From positions 1-39,701 of the forward strand of contig CBRG010000255.1 of the NCBI GenBank assembly GCA_000470535.1: a stretch of 39,701 nucleotides of DNA. Reading direction: 5' to 3'. Origin of the DNA: Streptomyces sp. AW19M42 (GTDB lineage: Bacteria; Actinomycetota; Actinomycetes; Streptomycetales; Streptomycetaceae). Within the stretch, counting starts at the first letter, position 1. Every line of letters begins with the position of its first letter. Shown here piece after piece: positions 8,783 to 19,623 of the stretch. The translations under genes were made by a program, and so were the position numbers. A model generated the notes under the pieces. It was not told the DNA's origin and did no database searches. It was given only the letters and a program-made list of their open reading frames with translations.

Positions 8783-9445
8783 TCAGCGCCGAGCCGCCCG
8801 CACAAGCCTCATGTAGCGGTCCCAGTCCCAGCCCTTGCCCGGGTCCGTGTGATCGGCGCCCGGCACCTCCGCGTGCCCGATGATGTGCTTCCGGTCCACC
8901 GGTATCCCGTACCGCCCGCATATCGCGGCGGTCAGCCGGGCGGACGCCGCGTACATCGCCGCCGTGAAGTCCTGCGGGCGGTCCACGAAGCCCTCGTGCT
9001 CGATGCCGACGCTGCGTTCGTTGTACGAGCGGTTGCCCGCGTGGAACGCCACGTCCAGCTCGCGGATCATCTGCTCCACATGGCCGTCCTCGCGCACCAC
9101 GTAGTGCGCCGCCGCCCCGTGCCGAGGGTCCTGGAAGACCCTGACGGCGCTCTGGAAGCTGCCCTGCGTGACATGGATGACGACCCGGTCGATGTCGTAG
9201 TCGTCGGGACGGTCCGCCCGCCGCCAGTTCGACGGGGACGCAGGCGTCCAGCGGGCCCGCGCGTAGTCCACCTCGCCGGGCTTACGGGGCTTCTCCACGC
9301 CCGGCAGCCGCCACCAGGCACGTTTCAGCTGGTCCCGGGCCAGCACCGCCGTGCCGGCCGCCGTGACGACGCCACCGATCAGCACCGAACGCCGGCTGAT
9401 GCCGGTTCCCGACCCCTCGGCGCCTGTCGTGCCCTTGGTCCCCAT
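8783..9445 (-). CDS. Tat-exported N-acetylmuramoyl-L-alanine amidase (Amidase_2/PGRP-like)
   Basis: This 220-aa peptidoglycan amidase has an N-terminal twin-arginine signal (SRRSVLIGG, residues 17-25, then a hydrophobic Ala/Val stretch to about 36). Residues about 85-205 form the amidase domain: VVIHVTQG (zinc ligand H91), FHAGN, SVGIEHEG, and HAEVPGADHTDPG (ligands H199 and probably D201). It should cut the bond between MurNAc and the stem peptide outside the cytoplasm. No separate wall-binding domain is present. It is divergent from mnmA with a 61-nt gap and convergent with the cysteine desulfurase gene. Confidence 0.92.
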   Translation of the reverse strand: MGTKGTTGAEGSGTGISRRSVLIGGVVTAAGTAVLARDQLKRAWWRLPGVEKPRKPGEVDYARARWTPASPSNWRRADRPDDYDIDRVVIHVTQGSFQSAVRVFQDPRHGAAAHYVVREDGHVEQMIRELDVAFHAGNRSYNERSVGIEHEGFVDRPQDFTAAMYAASARLTAAICGRYGIPVDRKHIIGHAEVPGADHTDPGKGWDWDRYMRLVRAARR

Positions 9446-9506
9446 GTGATCGACAACGCATATCCATGAGCTTTCGGTTCCCGCCGCCCCGTACCCTGGT
9501 GGAGCT

Positions 9507-10637
9507 ATGACTCAGACTTCCCAGCGCCCCCTCCGTGTCCTCGCCGCCATGTCGGGCGGGGTCGACTCCGCCGTCGCCGCGGCCCGCGCCGCCGAGGCGG
9601 GCCACGACGTGACCGGTGTACACCTCGCCCTCTCCGCGAACCCGCAGTCCTTCCGGACCGGGGCGCGGGGCTGTTGCACGATCGAGGACTCCCGCGATGC
9701 CCGCCGCGCCGCGGACGTCATCGGCATCCCCTTCTACGTCTGGGATCTGGCGGAACGCTTCCGCGAGGACGTCGTGGAGGACTTCGTCGCCGAGTACGAG
9801 GCCGGCCGCACACCCAACCCGTGTCTGCGCTGCAACGAGAAGATCAAGTTCGCCGCGCTGCTCGACAAGGCCCTCGCCCTCGGCTTCGACGCGGTCTGCA
9901 CCGGCCACTACGCCACGGTCGTGCTCGGCGCCGACGGCAGCCGCGAGCTGCACCGCGCCTCCGACATGGCCAAGGACCAGAGCTATGTGCTGGGCGTCCT
10001 GGACGAGCGCCAGCTCGCCCACGCCATGTTCCCGCTCGGTGACACCCTCACCACCAAGGGCGAGATCCGCGCGGAGGCCGAGCGCCGCGGTCTGGCCGTC
10101 GCCAAGAAGCCCGACAGCCACGACATCTGCTTCATCGCCGACGGCGACACCCAGGGCTTCCTGGCCGACCGCCTGGGCGGCACGGCGGAGGGCGACATCC
10201 TCGACGAGTCCGGTACGAAGCTCGGCACCCACGAGGGCGCCTTCGGCTTCACTATCGGCCAGCGCAAGGGCCTGCGCATCGGCCACCCCGCGCCCGACGG
10301 CAAGCCGCGCTACGTCCTGGACATCTCCCCGGTGAACAACACGGTGACCGTCGGCCCCGTCGAGGCACTCGACGTGACCGCCCTGACCGCGATCAAGCCC
10401 CGCTGGTGCGGCACCCCACCGTCCGGCCCCGGCACGTACACCGCCCAGCTGCGCGCCCACGGCGGCGAGACCGAGGTGAGCGCCGAACTGCTCGACGGCA
10501 CCCTCAACGTCTCGTTCACCGAGCCGGTGCGGGGCGTGGCCCCGGGCCAGGCGGTCGTGCTGTACGACGGCACCCGGGTGGTCGGCTCCGCGACGATCGC
10601 GACGACGGTGCGCCGCGAGACGGCCGCGGCGGGCTGA
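9507..10637 (+). CDS. mnmA: tRNA-specific 2-thiouridylase MnmA
   Basis: This 376-aa enzyme thiolates U34 of tRNA Lys, Glu and Gln. The PP-loop ATP site is AMSGGVDS (residues 14-21). The catalytic cysteines are C109 in [11 protein letters not shown] and C208 in DSHDICFI, matching the E. coli pair. [12 protein letters not shown] marks the central domain and the last 80 residues form the beta-barrel domain. An upstream extra Cys pair (GCCTIED, 56-57) is common in the actinobacterial form. TACCCT at 9492-9497 lies 9 nt before the ATG, and GGTGGAG overlaps this spacer. With the nearby cysteine desulfurase it forms a sulfur-relay neighbourhood. Confidence 0.96.
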   Translation: MTQTSQRPLRVLAAMSGGVDSAVAAARAAEAGHDVTGVHLALSANPQSFRTGARGCCTIEDSRDARRAADVIGIPFYVWDLAERFREDVVEDFVAEYEAGRTPNPCLRCNEKIKFAALLDKALALGFDAVCTGHYATVVLGADGSRELHRASDMAKDQSYVLGVLDERQLAHAMFPLGDTLTTKGEIRAEAERRGLAVAKKPDSHDICFIADGDTQGFLADRLGGTAEGDILDESGTKLGTHEGAFGFTIGQRKGLRIGHPAPDGKPRYVLDISPVNNTVTVGPVEALDVTALTAIKPRWCGTPPSGPGTYTAQLRAHGGETEVSAELLDGTLNVSFTEPVRGVAPGQAVVLYDGTRVVGSATIATTVRRETAAAG

Positions 10638-10754
10638 CCCGCACCGCCGCCCGGCGCTCGTACCCCGCGCGGATACGCCCGACCCCTGTACGGTCGTGGC
10701 CGCGCGGAGTGCTCTCGGCCCCCGGGCCGCGTCGGCGGACCAGGCCGGGGGCGG

Positions 10755-11573
<819 letters not shown>

Positions 11574-11679
11574 GTGAAGGTGGACTGCGGGGCGCCGGAA
11601 AACTCATCGCCCGCAGCGAAAGGTCTGCGAACTTTCTCTCCGCGCCTGCTCACAGGCGTGGTTGACCTCCGGTCAGGCT

Positions 11680-12015
11680 TCAGTCAGTGACCGTCTCGGT
11701 GTCGTAGAAGCAGAAGTGGTTCTTGATCGCGGCGACTTCCTCCTTGGGCTCCGGGTACGCCCAGACCAGGTCCGCCGCGTCCGGCAGCGACCAGTAGGAG
11801 GCATCCCCCTTGAACGGGCAGTGGGTTCGGGTGTCGGAGGCCGTCAGCAACTCGGTGCGGACGTCCTCGGGCGGCAGGTAGTACCGCACCGGACAGCCGG
11901 TCTCGCGCAGCACGAGCGGGCGCCGACTCTCCGCCAGCAGTACGCCGTCGCGGACCACGCGCACATGATCGGCGGCGGGCTCCACGGTGATGAGGTGTCC
12001 TCGGGTGGCAGTCAT
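11680..12015 (-). CDS. DUF427 domain protein
   Basis: This 111-aa protein is a DUF427 (beta-tent fold) member. Recognisable stretches are VRVVRDGVLLAESRRPLVL (about 19-37), YYLPPEDV (about 45-52), THCPFKGDASYWSL (about 64-77), AWAYPEP-like WAYPEPKEEV, and a final NHFCFYD. The single-domain form is common in actinobacteria; its biochemical role is not established. The ATG at 12015 is preferred to an upstream in-frame start at 12060 because family members begin close to this point. It is divergent from the LOG-like gene by 77 nt. Confidence 0.88.
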   Translation of the reverse strand: MTATRGHLITVEPAADHVRVVRDGVLLAESRRPLVLRETGCPVRYYLPPEDVRTELLTASDTRTHCPFKGDASYWSLPDAADLVWAYPEPKEEVAAIKNHFCFYDTETVTD

Positions 12016-12079
12016 GTGTGGTTCAGCGGCGGGGCACGCCCGTTTCTTCCCCGGCGCCACGGTTGCCGGCGGCGGGTTC

Positions 12080-12085
12080 TACCGT
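12080..12085 (+). promoter_or_regulatory. -10 box, probable leaderless promoter of the LOG-like gene
   Basis: TACCGT ends exactly 7 nt before the ATG at 12093. No Shine-Dalgarno motif fits at a normal distance, so the transcript probably starts at the ATG. Confidence 0.5.
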
Positions 12086-12092
12086 GGGGACC

Positions 12093-12632
12093 ATGAAGAT
12101 CTGCGTATTCCTCTCCGCCGCCGACCTCGACGAGCGCTACACCCGGCCCGCCCGCGAATTCGCCGAACTGCTCGGCCGCGGCGGACACACCCTGGTCTGG
12201 GGCGGCTCGGAGAGCGGGCTGATGAAGGTCGTGGCCGACGGGGTGCAGGAGTCGGGCGGGAAGCTGGTCGGGGTCTCGGTGGACTTCCTGGCCGCGAAAG
12301 CCCGCACCAACGCGGACGAGATGGTGATCGCGCGTGACCTCGCGGAGCGCAAGGCGCTCCTCCTGGAGAAGTCCGACGCCGTCGTGATCATGGTGGGCGG
12401 CACCGGCACGCTCGACGAGGCGACCGAGATCCTGGAGCTCAAGAAGCACGGCAAGCACACCAAGCCGGTCGTGCTGCTCAACACGGCGGGCTTCTACGAC
12501 GGCCTGCGCCAGCAGTTCCAGCGCATGGAGGACGAGGGCTTCCTGCCGCTCCCGCTGACCGACCTGGTGTTCTTCGCGAAGGACGGCGTGGGTGCCCTGG
12601 CCTACCTGGAGGAGTGGTCCGGCCTGCAGTGA
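12093..12632 (+). CDS. LOG-family nucleotide-processing protein (TIGR00730-like)
   Basis: This 179-aa Rossmann-like protein belongs to the LOG / so-called lysine decarboxylase family. Characterised members are nucleoside 5'-monophosphate phosphoribohydrolases that release free bases, including cytokinins. The motif normally written PGGxGTxxE is VGGTGTLDE here (101-109), with Val for the first Pro. The upstream ERK (85-87) and the family GG in WGGSESGLM (37-45) are kept. Substrate specificity is not predictable. The start is set by the TANNNT box 7 nt upstream; an in-frame start at 12018 would run through that box. Confidence 0.82.
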   Translation: MKICVFLSAADLDERYTRPAREFAELLGRGGHTLVWGGSESGLMKVVADGVQESGGKLVGVSVDFLAAKARTNADEMVIARDLAERKALLLEKSDAVVIMVGGTGTLDEATEILELKKHGKHTKPVVLLNTAGFYDGLRQQFQRMEDEGFLPLPLTDLVFFAKDGVGALAYLEEWSGLQ

Positions 12633-12684
12633 TGTGCCGGGCGTGACGTGAAGGGGGCGGTGTGACGGGTGCGACGATGGGGGC

Positions 12685-13374
12685 ATGTCCACTCACCTCA
12701 TCACCGGCGCCGGTTCCGGCATCGGCGCAGCAGTCGCCCGCCGTCTCACCGAACGCGGCGACGACCTCGTACTCCTGGCCCGCGACGCGGGCCGCGCCAG
12801 GGAACTCGCCGCCATGCACCCCGGCGCCCGCACGATCGTCGGGGACCTCGCCAACCCGGACCGGCTCTCCTGGGCCTTCGCCCAGCAGCCGGTGCCGGAG
12901 CGGCTCGACTCACTGATGCACATCGCGGGCGTCGTCGAGCTCGGTCAGGTCGGGGAGCTCACGCCCAAGGCCTGGCACGCCCAGCTCAACGCCAACCTGG
13001 TGGCCCCGGCCGAGCTCACCCGGCTGTTCCTGCCGCAGCTGCGCGTGGCACAGGGCCACGTCCTCTTCGTCAACTCCGGCGCCGGGCTCGCCGCCCACGC
13101 CGGCTGGAGCGCCTACGCGGCGAGCAAGCACGGACTGAAGGCGCTGGCCGACTCGCTGCGCCACGAGGAGCACGGCAACGGGGTCCGGGTGACCACCGTC
13201 TACCCCGGTCGCACCGCGAGCCCCATGCAGGCCAAGGTCCACCAGCAGGAGGGCAAGGAGTACGACGCCGAGCGCTGGATCGACCCGGAGTCCATCGCCA
13301 CCACGATCCTGATGGCGATCGACCTGCCGCGCGACGCCGAGGTCAACGACCTCACGGTGCGCCCCGGCCGCTGA
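12685..13374 (+). CDS. Short-chain dehydrogenase/reductase
   Basis: This 229-aa classical SDR has the cofactor motif TGAGSGIG (residues 7-14) and the HIAGV motif in place of NNAG (74-78). The catalytic Ser is in FVNSGAG, and Tyr/Lys in YAASK. The Arg pair in LLARDAGRA near the end of strand 2 favours NADP(H). The substrate is unknown. A GACGAT box at 12673-12678 ends 6 nt before the ATG; a short GGGGG also lies just before it but too close for a normal ribosome site. It is followed after 34 nt by the MetE-like gene, so co-transcription is possible. Confidence 0.9.
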   Translation: MSTHLITGAGSGIGAAVARRLTERGDDLVLLARDAGRARELAAMHPGARTIVGDLANPDRLSWAFAQQPVPERLDSLMHIAGVVELGQVGELTPKAWHAQLNANLVAPAELTRLFLPQLRVAQGHVLFVNSGAGLAAHAGWSAYAASKHGLKALADSLRHEEHGNGVRVTTVYPGRTASPMQAKVHQQEGKEYDAERWIDPESIATTILMAIDLPRDAEVNDLTVRPGR

Positions 13375-13396
13375 CGGCACGGGCCCGGAACGGCCG

Positions 13397-13402
13397 TAGG
13401 CT
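13397..13402 (+). promoter_or_regulatory. -10 box, probable leaderless promoter of the MetE-like gene
   Basis: TAGGCT ends 6 nt before the GTG start at 13409. No ribosome-binding site is visible, which supports a leaderless transcript. Confidence 0.45.
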
Positions 13403-13408
13403 TCCGGC

Positions 13409-14434
13409 GTGAGCGAGAAGCGCAAGTTCAGGGATTGCCCGGCCACCGGAATCGGTTCGATGCCCGGAGGGGACGCACGGGAGGCGGCGAAGACCGTCAC
13501 CGGCTCCTTCGGGGACGGCCAGGGAGTGCCCCACCTGGCGGAACTGCCCGCACGTGGGCCGGGCGCGGACATGATCGGGCGGACCATCGGGCTGCTCGTA
13601 GAGATGTACGGGCACGTCGAGCCCAGCGGCTGGCGGATCAGCGACCGGCCGGGGCGCGACACCCGCCGGGCCCGCTCCTGGCTGGGCGAGGACCTCGACG
13701 CACTGGAGGAGTTCACCCAGGGGTACGAGGGCCCGCTCAAGGTGCAGGCCGTCGGCCCCTGGACGCTGGCCGCCGCCCTGGAGCGCCGGGGCGGCGAGGC
13801 CGTGCTCGGTGACCCGGGCGCCTGCCGCGACCTGGCCGGATCACTGACCGAGGGACTGCGCGACCACCTCGCGGAGGTACGGCGCCGGATGCCCGGCGCC
13901 CGGGTGATCCTCCAGCTCGACGAACCCTCCCTGACCGGCGTCCTGCGCGGGCAGGTCAGGACGGCGAGCGGCTACCGCACCTACCGGGCGGTGGACCGCC
14001 AGCTCGTCGAATCCACCCTGCGCGAGGTGCTGGGCGCGGCGGGCGAGGGCGCCACGCTCGTCCACACCTGCGCGCCCGAGGTCCCGGTCGCCCTGCTGCG
14101 CAGGGCCGGGGCGGGCGGCATCTCGTTCGACTTCTCGCTGCTCACCGAGCGTGAGGAGGAGGCGATCGGGGAAGCCGTCGAGGGCGGTACCCAGCTGTTC
14201 CTCGGGGTGGTGCCGGGCACAGAGCCGGCCTCGGACGGATTGTCCGACCCGGGCGGTAGCGTCATGGGTGTCAGGACGCTGTGGCGCAGGCTGGGGCTGA
14301 ATCCGGGGACTCTGACCGAGTCCGTCGCGATCACTCCGTCATGCGGCCTCGCGGGCGCGTCGCCCGCGTACGCACGGGCCGCGCTCGCCCACTGCGCTCG
14401 GGCCGCGAAATCGCTTGCGGACAACCCTGAGTAA
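13409..14434 (+). CDS. Core-type cobalamin-independent methionine synthase-like protein
   Basis: This 341-aa protein corresponds to the C-terminal catalytic domain of MetE only; full MetE is about twice as long. It opens with ATGIGSMPG (12-20), the family signature for single-domain members. Zinc ligands are visible as His-x-Cys in LVHTCAPE and a later Cys in TPSCGLAGASP near residue 314, with an acidic ligand probable in the DFSLLTERE region. QLDEPSL (about 172-178) is a conserved substrate-site strand. Archaeal short MetE proteins use methylcobalamin or a corrinoid protein as methyl donor; the donor here is unknown. It is 30 nt upstream of ligA. Confidence 0.85.
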   Translation: MSEKRKFRDCPATGIGSMPGGDAREAAKTVTGSFGDGQGVPHLAELPARGPGADMIGRTIGLLVEMYGHVEPSGWRISDRPGRDTRRARSWLGEDLDALEEFTQGYEGPLKVQAVGPWTLAAALERRGGEAVLGDPGACRDLAGSLTEGLRDHLAEVRRRMPGARVILQLDEPSLTGVLRGQVRTASGYRTYRAVDRQLVESTLREVLGAAGEGATLVHTCAPEVPVALLRRAGAGGISFDFSLLTEREEEAIGEAVEGGTQLFLGVVPGTEPASDGLSDPGGSVMGVRTLWRRLGLNPGTLTESVAITPSCGLAGASPAYARAALAHCARAAKSLADNPE

Positions 14435-14449
14435 CGGGGCACTGGGTAA

Positions 14450-16708
<2,259 letters not shown>

Positions 16709-16716
16709 CGCCGGGA

Positions 16717-16749
16717 CCGGGTGCGGCGGAGCCGTCGGCGTGCACCCGG
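16717..16749 (+). terminator. GC-rich hairpin after ligA
   Basis: CCGGGTGC (16717-16724) pairs with GCACCCGG (16742-16749) as an 8-bp stem around a 17-nt loop, 8 nt after the ligA stop. There is no U-tract, as is common for Streptomyces terminators. Confidence 0.5.
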
Positions 16750-16819
16750 ATTCACCCGGTCGGCGCATAGCAGACGCTGACGGACGGTCGGTTCGCATTC
16801 GGGCAAGAGATGTCGACCG

Positions 16820-16850
16820 TTGCCCCTGGAAGCCCTCTGCGGCCTACTGT
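16820..16850 (+). promoter_or_regulatory. Candidate promoter of the GGDEF-EAL gene
   Basis: TTGCCC (16820-16825) and TACTGT (16845-16850) are separated by 19 nt and would give a leader of about 100 nt before the ATG at 16955. The -10 box matches well; the spacer is slightly long. Confidence 0.4.
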
Positions 16851-16954
16851 TGAGGGATACGCCCGCGGAGCCCGGCCACCGGATGTGCCGGGCGCGGTGG
16901 CAGGGAACGGAACGATCAGGTGACATCGGCACCGCCGGCTGTGAGAGGGACGGA

Positions 16955-19132
16955 ATGAAACCGACCGAGAACGCCGCACCGGTGTCGCGGCTGCAGGGTT
17001 TCGCCGGACTCACGCCCAAGGTGGGCGCCGTCGTCGTGGCTCTCGCCACCGTCCAGCTCGCGACCGGCTTCTACCGGACCGTGAGCGGCGGGCACGCGAT
17101 CTTCCCGGATGGGAAGGCCGGTTGGTCGCTCGCCGTGCTCACCGGGATCGTCGTCGGCCACCTGGTCGCTCTCGGCCGCGACCGCTGGTGGGGCGGCACC
17201 GGTTCCGGGGCCGCCCTCACACTCGCCGTGCTGCTGCTCTACGGCTGGGTGCCCGCCGGACTGGTCAGCCTGGTCGTCGTCGTGCTCGTCGGGATGGCCC
17301 GCAGGCACCGCTGGTGGCAGGGGCTGCTGCACGGCGCGGTGGACATCCTGGGGGTGGGCGCGGCGGCACTGGTCATGGCCGCGTTCGGTGAGGTGCAGAC
17401 CGTCGAGTCGCCCTGGCAGCCACTCGACTGGGGCATCGACGTCATCCCGGAAGTCCTCCTCGCCGCCTCCACCTATCTGCTCGTCACGCGGGTGCTGCTC
17501 TGGTACGCCCGCTCACCCCAGGGCGGCGGACTGCCGACCGCCGCCCGCACCGCACTGCTGCGCCAGGGCCTCGTCGCGGTCGCGCTGCTCGGCATCGCAC
17601 CGCTGATCTGCGTCGTCGCCATGGCCATGCCGGTACTGCTGCCGCTCTTCGCGGTCCCGCTGATCGCACTCGACTCCACGCTCTGGATCGCCCGAGCCAG
17701 GGCGGAGGAGCAGCTGCGGGACCCGCTGACCGGCCTGCCGAACCGCCAGTGGCTGCTGGAACGCACCTGGACGGCCCTGGAGGAGGCCGAGAGCGTCGGC
17801 TCCCGGGCCGGACTGGTCCTGATCGACCTCGACCGCTTCCGGGCGGTCAACGACACCCTCGGCCATCTGGCCGGGGACCGGCTGCTGCTGCAGATAGCGG
17901 AACGTCTGCGCCTCGCCCTGCCGCGCGGGGCGGAGGCGGCCAGGCTCGGCGGCGACGAGTTCGCCGTGCTGCTGCCCACCGCCGACTCCGCCACCAGCGC
18001 CATCCGGGTCGCCCGCCATCTGGTCGCCGCGCTCTCCTCCCCGCTGGACCTCGACGGGCTCACCCTGGTGCTGGAGGCCAGTGCCGGTGTCGCCGTCTAC
18101 CCCGACCACGCGCTGGACGCCGAGGGGCTGCTGCGCCGCGCGGACGTGGCCATGTACCAGGCCAAGCGCGACCGCACGGGCGTCGAGGTGTACGAGTCGA
18201 AGCGCGACAGCAACACCCCGGACCGGCTCGGGCTCCTCGGTGACCTGCGGCGCGCGCTGGACGCCGGCGAGGTCGAGCTGCACTACCAGCCCAAGGTCCG
18301 CTTCGACGGACAGGTGGCCGGCCTCGAAGCCCTGGTCCGCTGGGTGCACCCGGAGCGGGGGCGGGTCCCTCCGGACGAGTTCATCGCCATCGCGGAGTCG
18401 TCCGGACTGATGCCGCACCTCACCGAGTACGTACTGGAGACGGCACTCGCCCAGGTCGCCCGGTGGCGGGCACAGGGGCTCTTCGTCCCGGTCGCGGTCA
18501 ACGTCTCGCCACGCGATGTGCACACCCCCGGGTTCGCGGGCGGCGTCGCGGCCCGGCTGGCCCGGCACGGCGTCCCGGCGGGTGCCCTGCAGCTGGAGAT
18601 AACGGAACACGTGCTGCTGGAGGACCCGCAGCGGGCCGCGGACACGCTGGCCGGGCTGACCGGGCACGGCGTGAAGATGTCCCTGGACGACTTCGGCACG
18701 GGGTACTCCTCCCTCGTGCACCTGCGCCGGCTGCCGGTCAGCGAGCTCAAGATCGACCGCTCCTTCGTTGCCCGGCTCGCCATCGACCACGAGGACGCGG
18801 AGATCGTCCGCTGCACGATCGACCTCGCGCATTCGCTGGGCCTGCTGGTCGTCGCGGAGGGCGTCGAGGACGACGAGACCTGGGAGCGGCTGCGGGACCT
18901 GCGCTGCGACGCGGTGCAGGGCTGGCTGGTGGCGGCCGCGATGCCGCCGCAGGAGACGACCGCGTGGCTGCGGGCGCGGGGCGAGCACGGGTGGCGAAGG
19001 CCGGCCGAGCTGGCGGCAGCGGCAGCTGCGGCCGCGGCCGCAGCTGCGGCGAGTGTGGCCGCCGTCGCGACGCCCGAGCTGGAGCAGCGGCCGTCCGGAC
19101 GGACGGCGGGCTCGCGGCCCGCGACGACATAG
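16955..19132 (+). CDS. rmdB: Membrane GGDEF-EAL c-di-GMP enzyme (RmdB type)
   Basis: This 725-aa protein makes and/or degrades cyclic di-GMP, the second messenger that binds BldD and delays Streptomyces development. About six N-terminal helices (residues 20-245) anchor it. The GGDEF domain (about 250-420) has an intact GGDEF (332-336), but the upstream RxxD inhibitory site is absent (PRGA in its place). The EAL domain (about 430-695) keeps the key motifs: EAL (458-460), NVSPR, EITE, DDFGTGYSS, LKID and AEGVE. The tail holds a polyalanine run. ATG 16955 is preferred because AGAGGGA precedes it. Position right after ligA and architecture match S. coelicolor RmdB (SCO5495, from memory), a phosphodiesterase. 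Confidence 0.9.
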   Translation: MKPTENAAPVSRLQGFAGLTPKVGAVVVALATVQLATGFYRTVSGGHAIFPDGKAGWSLAVLTGIVVGHLVALGRDRWWGGTGSGAALTLAVLLLYGWVPAGLVSLVVVVLVGMARRHRWWQGLLHGAVDILGVGAAALVMAAFGEVQTVESPWQPLDWGIDVIPEVLLAASTYLLVTRVLLWYARSPQGGGLPTAARTALLRQGLVAVALLGIAPLICVVAMAMPVLLPLFAVPLIALDSTLWIARARAEEQLRDPLTGLPNRQWLLERTWTALEEAESVGSRAGLVLIDLDRFRAVNDTLGHLAGDRLLLQIAERLRLALPRGAEAARLGGDEFAVLLPTADSATSAIRVARHLVAALSSPLDLDGLTLVLEASAGVAVYPDHALDAEGLLRRADVAMYQAKRDRTGVEVYESKRDSNTPDRLGLLGDLRRALDAGEVELHYQPKVRFDGQVAGLEALVRWVHPERGRVPPDEFIAIAESSGLMPHLTEYVLETALAQVARWRAQGLFVPVAVNVSPRDVHTPGFAGGVAARLARHGVPAGALQLEITEHVLLEDPQRAADTLAGLTGHGVKMSLDDFGTGYSSLVHLRRLPVSELKIDRSFVARLAIDHEDAEIVRCTIDLAHSLGLLVVAEGVEDDETWERLRDLRCDAVQGWLVAAAMPPQETTAWLRARGEHGWRRPAELAAAAAAAAAAAAASVAAVATPELEQRPSGRTAGSRPATT
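19022..19047. repeat. 26-bp perfect palindrome encoding polyalanine
   Basis: Positions 19022-19034 are GCAGCTGCGGCCG and are exactly mirrored as the reverse complement in 19035-19047. It lies in the C-terminal polyalanine segment of the GGDEF-EAL gene and contains overlapping GCGGCCGC sites. Confidence 0.9.
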
Positions 19133-19195
19133 GGCGGGGGCGCGGGGCCGCGGTGGGGTGACCGGAGGCGCCCGGTGGCCGCTTTGTCCTCAATC

Positions 19196-19255
19196 GCCGG
19201 ACGGCTTGAATTCGGTGCCGCCCGGCTTTGATCTTGTGTGTCGGACGGCCTTGAT
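19196..19255. repeat. Three degenerate copies of a Streptomyces intergenic repeat
   Basis: GCCGGACGGCTTGAA (19196), GCCGCCCGGCTTTGAT (19217) and GTCGGACGGCCTTGAT (19240) share a core and are spaced 21 and 23 nt apart. Similar CAATCGCCGGACGG-TTGA strings recur between Streptomyces genes, so this looks like a decayed REP-like element before the gat operon. Confidence 0.6.
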
Positions 19256-19276
19256 TTCGCTCACCCCGAGACCCCA

Positions 19277-19282
19277 TAGGAT
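19277..19282 (+). promoter_or_regulatory. -10 box of the gat operon
   Basis: TAGGAT matches TANNNT and lies 38 nt before the gatC ATG, giving a leader of about 30 nt that includes the ribosome site TGAGG. A -35 box is unclear; TTTCGC at 19255-19260 is 16 nt upstream. Confidence 0.5.
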
Positions 19283-19320
19283 TGGGCCAAAACCACACAC
19301 CAACCCCTGAGGATCGCTGC

Positions 19321-19617
19321 ATGCCTGGCATCACGCGCGAGGAGGTCGCCCACCTCGCCCGGCTGGCGCGTCTGGAGCTGAAGGGCGAAGAGCTCGATCA
19401 CTTCGCCGGTCAGCTCGACGACATCATCGGCGCGGTCGCCCGCGTCTCCGAGGTCGCCGACCAAGACGTACCGCCGACCTCCCATCCGCTGCCGCTGACC
19501 AACGTCATGCGGACGGACGAGGTCCGTCCCTCGCTCACCCCCGCGCAGGCGCTCTCCGGCGCCCCGGCCCAGGAGCAGCAGCGTTTCAAGGTGCCGCAGA
19601 TCCTGGGGGAGGACTAA
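19321..19617 (+). CDS. gatC: Aspartyl/glutamyl-tRNA amidotransferase subunit C
   Basis: This 98-aa subunit wraps around the GatA/GatB interface of the GatCAB amidotransferase, which corrects misacylated Glu-tRNA(Gln) and Asp-tRNA(Asn). The family N-terminus [17 protein letters not shown] (3-19) and the C-terminal [16 protein letters not shown] segment (about 61-76) are clear. ATG 19321 is preferred to an in-frame GTG at 19282, which overlaps the -10 box, and has a GAGG ribosome site. It is first in a tight operon; gatA follows after 6 nt. Confidence 0.95.
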   Translation: MPGITREEVAHLARLARLELKGEELDHFAGQLDDIIGAVARVSEVADQDVPPTSHPLPLTNVMRTDEVRPSLTPAQALSGAPAQEQQRFKVPQILGED

Positions 19618-19623
19618 AAAGCC

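Noticed and set aside
11662..12096. Plus-strand frame opposite the DUF427 gene
   Set aside because: Antisense to a recognisable DUF427 domain; no motif.
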